Shown: positions 1 to 5,045 of the stretch, in pieces | Layout: every line of letters starts with the position of its first letter | Position numbering within the stretch: position 1 is the first letter of the stretch | Assembly: GCA_002478145.1 (NCBI GenBank) | Contig: DLMI01000096.1 | Coordinates: forward strand, 1 to 9,928 | Reading direction: 5' to 3' | Length of the DNA: 9,928 nucleotides | Source of the DNA: Acidobacteria bacterium UBA7540 | GTDB taxonomy: Bacteria; Acidobacteriota; Terriglobia; UBA7540 | The notes under the pieces: model-generated | Seen by the model: only the letters and a program-made list of their open reading frames with translations | Database searches by the model: none | Told to the model about the DNA's origin: nothing | Translations under genes and position numbers: made by a program

Positions 1-58
1 CGGCGCACGGATTTCCATTTTGGCACCCGGCACCATGCCAGTATACATGCAATCTGGA

Positions 59-195
59 ATTTCCATTATCCACTTTCCGCCGACCCAGAAGATACTCCTG
101 ACCGCCGCCCAATGCAACTGTGAGTCGAGTTTGCAGTGCAAGGTGCTCTCGCGGGCCACGGAAGGGGCCATTGGTGGCTATCGAGAGAACGCCAA
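59..195. repeat. Diverged ~140-bp repeat, copy 1
   Basis: This stretch aligns without gaps to 1781-1917. Both copies begin ATTTCC, and 39 bases later both enter the shared string CTGACCGCCGC. Over the 96 bases from 98 I count about 74 identities by eye; the leading 39 bases match at only about 23 positions. One plus-strand frame is open through both copies and gives related peptides (LTAAQCNC... and LTAAERNC..., then CKVL.R.TEG). Mismatches are only weakly concentrated at third positions, so it may be an old protein-coding fragment or a mobile non-coding repeat. I do not recognise the family. Confidence 0.5.
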
Positions 196-332
196 TGACC
201 CCGTCGTAAGAAGGGTCCTGGCACTGGGTCCCTCAGCGAATCGCAAACCCATCAACCAGCAAAATATTCTCTGCTTTTGCGTGGGAAAAGTACGGGAATC
301 TCTATACTAACCAGGAGCGTAGGACCGTAGTT

Positions 333-418
333 TAGCTTTCCCTTGTTTCAGGGCCGGTAGCCGGTAGCTACCGGCCTGCCTCACCGGAGGCAGAGAAACA
401 GGGGATACGGGAAGGCTG
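333..418 (+). other. Candidate structured RNA with a three-way junction
   Basis: Nested complementary segments fold into one branched structure, on either strand. The outer stem is 333-342 with 409-418 (10 pairs, two of them G-U). The next stem is 343-349 with 395-401 (7 pairs, one G-U). Inside lie two hairpins: 352-361 with 367-376 (10 Watson-Crick pairs, 5-base loop) and 376-382 with 387-393 (7 pairs, loop ACCG), sharing base 376. All was read by eye without an energy calculation. No tRNA, riboswitch or RNase P motif is recognised. The strand is a guess from the plus-strand promoter further on. Confidence 0.4.
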
Positions 419-497
419 AATGCGTACCGCAAGTCGACCTCATCAACAACCGCATTTGGATCATTCCCGGAATCGTATTGCAAGCATAGATCTGGGA

Positions 498-524
498 GCT
501 CATTGCCTCACGGCTCACAAGCTC
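498..524 (+). repeat. Hairpin repeat R1 (GCTCATTGCC-N4-GGCTCACAAGCTC)
   Basis: This is the first of two tandem copies, starting 46 bases apart. The conserved parts are GCTCATTGCC and GGCTCACAAGCTC, separated by TCAC here. An outer stem pairs 494-500 with 520-526 (GGGAGCT with AGCTCCC), and an inner GCC/GGC pair set closes the variable loop. Confidence 0.5.
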
Positions 525-543
525 CCATATAGTTCCAAACCGG

Positions 544-572
544 GCTCATTGCCGTAACAGGCTCACAAGCTC
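544..572 (+). repeat. Hairpin repeat R2 (GCTCATTGCC-N6-GGCTCACAAGCTC)
   Basis: Second tandem copy: the same conserved blocks with GTAACA as the spacer. The equivalent outer stem pairs 542-546 with 568-572. One A-U pair of copy R1 (497/523) is a G-U pair here (543/571), so pairing is kept despite the base change. The ten bases TCACAAGCTC occur a third time at 1564-1573 without the rest of the repeat. Confidence 0.5.
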
Positions 573-1137
573 GATGAGATCGAAAGGTCTCCGTCATTGT
601 AGGGACGCAGTCATGTCATGGCTTCCTCTGTGCGGGGGAGTCAGGATAACCAGAGAATGAGGGATGAACTCTTACTGGAGCTTACATCCTAGCCGGGTCA
701 ATAACTCAAGAGACTTGGTGAATCATCTGGTGAGAGCGTCTGTCAGGATGACGTTAAATACTGGACCCATACCCGTAAGACCGGAAACCGCACCAATGCG
801 CAGTCCGAAGCAAAGCGGATACACTGGGGATATCGGATACGTCAGGTGGGTATGACACCAGAGCCGACAGGAATCCATGAGTCGTCGGTAGCTACGTAAA
901 TGAAAGCCACCCGATAGCGAAAGCGAAGCGATGGTGACGGCCACACAGACCCCATAGGTAGGGGTACGTGTCTTCGCTCGGCTCTCTCCGGCTCCGACCT
1001 ATCTCTCAACTGCCTCGTACGCCTTTATTCGAGGCTCCCGAGTTAGTTCGAGGGGTGAGCTTAACAAACACCACCTGCATGGGCATCCGAGCCTGGCCGA
1101 GAGGCCATGGCGAGGGTTCTTAGCTGGATCAGTCTTG

Positions 1138-1146
1138 TGATATAAT
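1138..1146 (+). promoter_or_regulatory. Extended -10 sigma-70-type promoter
   Basis: TATAAT at 1141-1146 matches the -10 consensus exactly and is preceded by TGA, giving the extended -10 form TGnTATAAT. The -35 is poor (TTCTTA at 1117-1122, 18-base spacing, about 3 of 6 matches), which extended -10 promoters tolerate. The predicted start lies around 1152-1154, inside the inverted repeat that follows, and the small ORF at 1274 is downstream. Confidence 0.45.
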
Positions 1147-1149
1147 GTG

Positions 1150-1185
1150 GTGTATAGGAAATAGAGTATTACGACTTCTATACAC
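1150..1185. promoter_or_regulatory. 8-bp inverted repeat just after the -10 box
   Basis: GTGTATAG (1150-1157) and CTATACAC (1178-1185) are perfect complements, with a 20-base AT-rich spacer; a G-U and a U-A pair can extend the stem outward. The position, overlapping the expected transcription start, fits either a repressor operator or a 5' leader hairpin. Confidence 0.4.
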
Positions 1186-1273
1186 TATGCCATGTCGAAA
1201 GAGCAATCAAGCCTTCTCCAGGTTTGTTCATTGCCTTTCATCCATTGCCTGGCCCACTGGAAAGGAGTTGAAT

Positions 1274-1546
1274 ATGAATGGTCCACATCAGACTCCCTTC
1301 ACATACGAGCCGGGCCGTCAGGCCATGGCGAAGTCACCGGGAGACATTCCCCGATTCCAAGAATCCCACAGAAGCCCATGTATAACTGATCCAGCCAAGG
1401 CGGGGATAGTGTCGAACTTTGGAGCCGGAACGACAAGAAGCCATCACTTCCTGTGCCTTCTGCCACCTTCTCCCGGGAGGCTACCGCAAGGTCACCCTAA
1501 AGGTTTTCTTATCCTGCGAGATGTCGACCTTACCTTCCCGAGCTAG
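1274..1546 (+). CDS. Small hypothetical ORF, 90 aa, with strong ribosome-binding site
   Basis: The ATG at 1274 is preceded by AAAGGAG with a 6-7 base gap, the best Shine-Dalgarno in the first 2.4 kb, and lies about 120 bases downstream of the extended -10 promoter. The frame is open further upstream, but the ribosome-binding site decides this start. The 90-residue product begins MNGPHQTPFTYEPG, is basic and proline- and serine-rich, and shows no membrane segment, signal peptide or motif I recognise. Upstream there is a 120-base leader with an inverted repeat. The product may be a real small protein, a leader peptide, or chance: its composition is not clearly protein-like. Confidence 0.3.
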   Translation: MNGPHQTPFTYEPGRQAMAKSPGDIPRFQESHRSPCITDPAKAGIVSNFGAGTTRSHHFLCLLPPSPGRLPQGHPKGFLILRDVDLTFPS

Positions 1547-1780
1547 CCAGCCCAAGGCGAAAGTCACAAGCTCGCCTGAGTCACTGAGCCTTGATTTGCG
1601 CCAGTGTTTGGGGGCCACTCTCATTCAACATTTCCCAAATCTTTCCAGCAGTTTCACCAACTTGCCCTTTGATTTCCATCTTCTGCGCACCTCCTCTATT
1701 AACTCGGCAATCATCCCCCTCACCCTGAAGTTCACCTTTCCCAATGGGATGAACAGCGCAGTTGCTGCCAGTAATCCAAC

Positions 1781-1917
1781 ATTTCCGTTTTTGGATCTCG
1801 ACTGACAGATACCATACACCTGACCGCCGCTGAGCGCAATTGTAAGTCTACCTCGCACTGCAAGGTGCTTCCGCGGCCAACGGAAGGGGTCATCGGTGCC
1901 TCTCGCGAGACCCCCAG
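1781..1917. repeat. Diverged ~140-bp repeat, copy 2
   Basis: Ungapped partner of 59-195; the strongest part is 1820-1915, matching 98-193 at roughly 77 percent. The shared core includes CTGACCGCCGC, TGCAAGGTGCT and ACGGAAGGGG. See copy 1 for the reading-frame comparison. Confidence 0.5.
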
Positions 1918-2377
1918 GACGGCAGCTGCCCTTCTTTTGACGTACTGTCCTGCCAGCAACCCTTCGAGTATCCGTCACGACCAACTCAATCTTCGGTAGT
2001 GGGTAAATTCCCTGAATGGGCTTTGCAGCCAAGGGGATCACTTGCGAGTACTCCGTCCGGAACGGACACATCGCTAAACGCTGGGCAACTACTCGTTAGT
2101 GATACCAAGACCGATGGGAGTCTGGCCCGTTGTCAAAGTACAGGCGTCCCACTTTCCGGGAAGGGCGTTTCCCAGGCCGAATCACCTTTTAATAGGGATT
2201 TGCAGGAGCGCCATGCTGTTGAGAACAAGTTGCAGGCAAAAATCCAGGAGGCTCTGGGGGGAACCTAGAGGTGGGCGGCAGGCATCGGGAATGGACTCTG
2301 ACGAGCTTGCTACTGAAGTGGTGAGAGATGGAGATGCAGCTCCGTTTCGGGCAAAGCATAACTTCCATGTTTGCGCC

Positions 2378-2396
2378 TGTTTCCACCTCCCAGAAT
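2378..2396. repeat. 19-bp direct repeat, copy 1
   Basis: TGTTTCCACCTCCCAGAAT, identical to 3074-3092. The two copies bracket the PEGA-domain gene, one downstream of its stop and one just upstream of its start. On the minus strand it contains GGGAGGTGG, resembling a ribosome-binding site. Confidence 0.65.
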
Positions 2397-2501
2397 CTCA
2401 ATACTGTGAACTCCCCAGCCAGCTTCAGTAAGTAGAGACTTCTACACTCCACACTAGGACTTTCAGAGGCACCGCACACCATTCTGCGCGAAAGGCATCA
2501 A

Positions 2502-3062
2502 TTATCCAGCCGAGCCTATTCGGATGCGCGTCGTCTTCTTTGCTTCGATCTTTACCTTCTCTTCAAACTCTTGGTCCCCGCCCAGAAAGACAACCTTCAC
2601 CGTGTATTCGCCGGGCGTGAGCAACATTCCTTTACCGGCTCCGTCGAACTCACCCACGTGGCCCACGAACCTGCCGTTGACGAATACGCCGTCAAACCTG
2701 CAGGCTCCACCTTGAACCCGAAGGAGGCCGTAAGGAGGGGGAGGAACGTTCTCAACCTGCAACGATTGGGGAAGAGTCGTTGTCTTGTGTGCCTCGATCA
2801 TAACTGTTGTCGAAAAGTCTTGGTAGTGGGAATCCCTTAAAGTAATTTTGTGTTCGCCAGGTGAAAGGCAGTACCTTACCGTCGAACCAAGGTTGGATGC
2901 CGGCCCTTCATATTGATCATCTACGAACACTCCGGCGCTACCGGGGTGGGCTTTCACCTTCAAGCATCCGGTATCTTGCGCTGAAAGAGAGAGTCCATTC
3001 AATAACAGAACCAGGCAGGCGCCAACGATTGTAACACTTACATACTTTACCGCTGTTCTCAT
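2502..3062 (-). CDS. Exported protein with two PEGA domains
   Basis: I take this as the real gene inside the longer open frame. ATG at 3062 follows GGAGGG, and residues 1-28 are a textbook signal peptide: MRTAVK, then a hydrophobic core to LSLSA, with cleavage likely after A28. The mature part has two repeats of the PEGA type (small beta domains found on bacterial surface or periplasmic proteins). The first covers about 33-97 (GVFVDDQYEG, CLSPGEHKITL) and the second about 112-186 (GVFVNGRFVG, LLTPGEYTVKV). A VPPPPYG linker joins them at about 106-112. C33, C65 and C121 could form disulfides. PEGA domains are thought to bind surface polymers or other proteins; no enzyme activity is implied. 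Sequence upstream belongs to unrelated fragments, so its native promoter may be lost. Confidence 0.65.
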   Translation of the reverse strand: MRTAVKYVSVTIVGACLVLLLNGLSLSAQDTGCLKVKAHPGSAGVFVDDQYEGPASNLGSTVRYCLSPGEHKITLRDSHYQDFSTTVMIEAHKTTTLPQSLQVENVPPPPYGLLRVQGGACRFDGVFVNGRFVGHVGEFDGAGKGMLLTPGEYTVKVVFLGGDQEFEEKVKIEAKKTTRIRIGSAG

Positions 3063-3635
3063 TATCCCTCCGATGTTTCCACCTCCCAGAATGTTTACGC
3101 AACTGGAGCTGGAGGAAGTTCGTGGACAGTCAGAATTGACCCCGAGGTAGATGTTGTTGTCCTGGCCAACTTTGACCATATAGCCCTCGGCACGTACGCC
3201 GGTGGCGATCTGGAAGTCAGGGATGAACTTGTTCACTTGAACTGCACCCCCGTTAACAGTGATCTTCAAGAGCATTGCCTCTCGATTTACGCCGTCGCCT
3301 TCATAGCCTGCCGCATAAATACCACCTGGCCCGGTGACCACGGAGTAAATCTGCGACGGGGTGACCGGGTCAGCCCAGGCATCCGAACAGTTGCCGGCCT
3401 TGATATCGCAGAGCTGAGCACCTAGCCTACCAAACGTGTTGACACCCTGGCTGTCAGGCAGGAACAGATCGAGTAGGACCGCCGCTATTCCTCCCTCGTT
3501 CAGTCGATCGAGGCCTTCGGAAAGTCGCCTGACGCATTCGACGATGAATGGGCCGTCGCTTGCGTCAGCAAGCGCCTCTTGGATCATCCTGACAACAGCA
3601 GGATCGTCCTCAATGAGAAGTACATTATGGTTCAT
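2502..3635 (-). CDS. Continuous chimeric ORF: truncated receiver domain, propeller-like piece, PEGA protein
   Basis: One frame of 377 codons runs from an ATG at 3635, with AAGGAG four bases upstream, to a TAA at 2502. Residues 1-71 are a response-regulator receiver domain: acidic pocket E9, D10, D11 and phospho-acceptor D56 in VLLDLFLPDSQG. It breaks off in helix 3, so the conserved Thr/Ser and Lys of strands 4 and 5 are missing. Residues 72 to about 190 (start AQLCDIKAGNC) contain GPGGIYAAGYEG and DNNIYLGV strands like a beta-propeller or surface protein. Residues 192-377 are a complete exported PEGA protein with its own start. A cytoplasmic receiver followed by an internal signal sequence makes no ordinary sense. 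I infer fused fragments (or an assembly join) that happen to share a frame, not one functional protein. Confidence 0.55.
   Translation of the reverse strand: MNHNVLLIEDDPAVVRMIQEALADASDGPFIVECVRRLSEGLDRLNEGGIAAVLLDLFLPDSQGVNTFGRLGAQLCDIKAGNCSDAWADPVTPSQIYSVVTGPGGIYAAGYEGDGVNREAMLLKITVNGGAVQVNKFIPDFQIATGVRAEGYMVKVGQDNNIYLGVNSDCPRTSSSSSCVNILGGGNIGGIMRTAVKYVSVTIVGACLVLLLNGLSLSAQDTGCLKVKAHPGSAGVFVDDQYEGPASNLGSTVRYCLSPGEHKITLRDSHYQDFSTTVMIEAHKTTTLPQSLQVENVPPPPYGLLRVQGGACRFDGVFVNGRFVGHVGEFDGAGKGMLLTPGEYTVKVVFLGGDQEFEEKVKIEAKKTTRIRIGSAG
3074..3092. repeat. 19-bp direct repeat, copy 2
   Basis: Identical to 2378-2396, 696 bases away. This copy lies 12 bases upstream of the PEGA start codon, and in the minus frame encodes part of NILGGGN at the end of the propeller-like fragment. 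Confidence 0.65.
3400..3413. repeat. 14-bp direct repeat, copy 1
   Basis: TTGATATCGCAGAG, repeated exactly at 4429-4442. This copy lies right at the point where the receiver domain ends and the propeller-like sequence begins. On the minus strand both copies can be read as QLCDI. Fourteen bases is short enough for chance in 10 kb. Confidence 0.45.
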
Positions 3636-3702
3636 ACCACTCCTTCTCATCAAAGAAGATAACAATTCAAAACTTGACCTGTCTGTCCACAATTGAACAC
3701 CG

Positions 3703-4032
3703 ATGTCGCGGCCTCGTTTTGGTCGCTTCACTGGGGATTTCCATTATGGCCTCCCGGCAGCGGGGGACAATACGGCGCGGGTATTCGAGAGTGCCACGGG
3801 GGAGGAGGTGGCCCGCCTCGCTCATCAGGAAACCGTCATGTCCGTGGCCTTCAGCCCGGATGGGCGGCTGCTGGCCGTCGCTTCCCTCAAAGGCGCTCTC
3901 ATCTCACCGTGGCGATCCCAGGAAATCGCTGACTACGTCTGCGCGCATCTCCCCTTCAACCTCACCCCGGAGGAGTGGAAACAGTACCTGCCCGACGAAC
4001 CACACCGTAAGACCTGTGCGAACCTCCCTTGA
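3703..4032 (+). pseudogene. C-terminal fragment of a WD40-repeat protein
   Basis: From about 3760 the frame reads GDNTARVFESATGEEVARL, then HQETVMSVAFSPDGRLLAVAS: the end of one WD40 blade and most of the next. After that comes the tail typical of long bacterial WD40 proteins (helical NLTPEEWKQYLPDEP, ending RKTCANLP) and a TGA at 4030. Full-length relatives have many more blades, often behind a kinase or NACHT-type domain; here only about 90 residues remain. The first 19 codons (from ATG 3703) are not WD40-like, there is no convincing ribosome-binding site, and they overlap the upstream region of the opposite-strand receiver gene. The 5' break coincides with an ATTTCCATTATGGC element (3737-3750). 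A TCCCA/TGGGA hairpin (4033-4050) follows the stop directly. Confidence 0.7.
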
Positions 4033-4448
4033 TCCCAAGACAACCTGGGAGGTCTCGCCCCGGCGTTCATTTACGCCAGAGCGCACGTAGAGTCTTCCCT
4101 TTTACGGCGCGGAGTCGGGGATAGCTGTTGTGAAATCCCCTTCCCACCAGTGATTTTCAGGTGATCGGTATCGCAGGGAGCGGATTGGGCCTGAAAAGTC
4201 GGCTTCACGTCTATTGGGCGCCACTTGGCCGTTCTAACGGCCTACTGGTAGAAGTGCAACTCCTGACTCCCCCGAAGTCCGCTTCGGGGACCCGAACCCC
4301 GTATCCGGGGAGTTTGCTTGATTGCTGGTGGGAAGGGCTGTTCTCGCAAGGAATAGGTAAACGCTAAGGCTAGCGACCAGTTGTTACTGACGCCGAGGTT
4401 GATCGTCAGGCCAACGATCTGCAGTGAGTTGATATCGCAGAGTTGGAA
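4033..4448. other. Convergent intergenic stretch with strong hairpins
   Basis: It lies between the plus-strand WD40 remnant and the end of the minus-strand operon, where terminators are expected. Inverted repeats seen: 4062-4066/4073-4077 (GGCGT/ACGCC); 4227-4233/4236-4242 (GGCCGTT/AACGGCC), itself inside CACTT/AAGTG at 4222-4226/4252-4256; 4270-4277/4282-4289 (CCCCGAAG/CTTCGGGG, loop TCCG); and 4297-4301/4306-4310 (CCCCG/CGGGG). None is followed by a T-run, so they are not standard intrinsic terminators. An open plus frame at 4161-4367 encodes nothing recognisable. The second 14-bp direct repeat (4429-4442) lies at its right edge, six bases from the hydrolase stop codon. Confidence 0.45.
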
Positions 4449-5012
4449 CTAGCTGCTGCTCTCCTTCAATAGCTTCAGTACGCCGTCGGTCGTGGCCGTC
4501 TCGCCCAGCCGGGGAAAAATCTTCTCGACGCTATTCCGGTGCGCGCTGGCGTCACGGTCCGTCATCGCATCCACGACCAGCACGACATTGTAGCCATGAT
4601 CGTAAGCGCTGCGCGCTGTCGATTCCACACCGAGACTCGTTGCAACACCCGTCAAAAACACTTGAGTCACGCCGCGCTGGCGCAAGGTGCTATCCAACGA
4701 CGTGCCGATGAACGCTCCCACTCGTTGCTTTGTCACGATGTAGTCGCTGGGTTGCTGCTCCAGTTCGGGAACAAGCGCGGTCCAATCCGGTGGAAACGAA
4801 AACTTGGAAGCTCCGGCATCGGTGCGGCCCGGAGCCCTGCCTGATACGTTGACGAGGACGACCGGCAGCCCGCGGTCGCGGAAAGCGCGCGCAAGCTGGG
4901 CAGAGCGATGGACGATTTCGCCGGCAGGGTGCACGGTCGGCAGACCGACAATGCCCTCTTCCAAGTCAATCACGATCAAGGCGGCAGTGGCATCGAGTTT
5001 TGTAAGAGGCAT
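4449..5012 (-). CDS. Isochorismatase-family hydrolase, 187 aa
   Basis: The length, about 190 residues, and fold motifs fit the isochorismatase-like (cysteine hydrolase) superfamily of soluble alpha/beta enzymes. Asp16 (AALIVIDLEEG) and Lys95 (YIVTKQRVGAF) are the first two members of the D-K-C active site. The third block, TGVATSLGVESTARSAYDHG, normally reads N-I-C-V but has Gly128 at the catalytic Cys position. A cis-type VATS turn precedes it. Known isochorismatases (EntB, PhzD) also lack the Cys and hydrolyse a vinyl ether, so the protein may still be active, but not as a Cys-dependent amidase. The exact substrate cannot be told. The ATG at 5012 has AAAGGA 7-8 bases upstream. It is the last gene of the MarR-MFS operon, 33 bases after the exporter stop. 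Confidence 0.85.
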   Translation of the reverse strand: MPLTKLDATAALIVIDLEEGIVGLPTVHPAGEIVHRSAQLARAFRDRGLPVVLVNVSGRAPGRTDAGASKFSFPPDWTALVPELEQQPSDYIVTKQRVGAFIGTSLDSTLRQRGVTQVFLTGVATSLGVESTARSAYDHGYNVVLVVDAMTDRDASAHRNSVEKIFPRLGETATTDGVLKLLKESSS

Positions 5013-5045
5013 GGCTTTTTCCTTTCGGCTGAATTCATTAGAAAG

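Larger units (their letters stand above)
419..1111 (+). other. Gene-free block dense in hairpins, possible large non-coding RNA
   Basis: No convincing protein gene lies here, but stems are frequent. Examples are 576-581 with 586-591 around a GAAA (GNRA) loop; 626-630 with 651-655; 661-666 with 685-690, continuing inward to 669-671/678-680; 943-946 with 968-971 plus 949-953 with 961-965; 1012-1017 with 1030-1035 (GCCTCG/CGAGGC); and 1094-1098 with 1103-1107 around a GAGA (GNRA) loop. Two GNRA-capped stems and this density recall large ribozymes such as group II introns. I see no reverse transcriptase, no convincing domain V and no defined ends. Nothing here has been computed. Confidence 0.3.
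1547..2501. other. About 950 bp without a supportable gene
   Basis: Open frames exist on both strands but none pairs a good ribosome-binding site with recognisable protein sequence. Two are mildly suggestive. The minus frame ending at 1625 finishes with a charged, helix-like tail (RGMIAELIEEV, then RRRWKSKGK), and the plus frame ending at 2268 finishes with NKLQAKIQEAL. Either could be a remnant of a lost gene. The stretch also contains the second copy of the diverged repeat (1781), a GTCCG-GAA-CGGAC hairpin (2055-2067) and one copy of a 19-bp direct repeat (2378-2396). Confidence 0.4.

Noticed and set aside
20..310. 96-aa open frame from a TTG
   Set aside because: No ribosome-binding site and no recognisable protein; partly covered by the diverged repeat.
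498..572. CRISPR array
   Set aside because: Only two repeat copies, spacer about 20 bases, and the variable part lies inside the repeat, not between repeats; no cas genes.
1089..1119. Group II intron domain V candidate (GAGCC ... GAGA ... GGTTC)
   Set aside because: Asymmetric 7-base internal loop instead of a 2-base bulge, missing AGC triad, and a simpler 8-pair hairpin (1091-1111) explains the bases; no reverse transcriptase nearby.
1625..2071. 148-aa minus-strand open frame
   Set aside because: Only the charged C-terminal tail looks protein-like; no start signal, and it runs through the diverged repeat.
3558..3573. GCTTGC-GTCA-GCAAGC hairpin
   Set aside because: Lies inside the receiver-domain coding sequence and is explained by an alanine/serine-rich stretch; no regulatory context.
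4275..4305. tRNA T-arm lookalike on the minus strand (CGGGG-TTCGGGT-CCCCG)
   Set aside because: A58 of the T loop is G, and no acceptor, D or anticodon arms fit around it.
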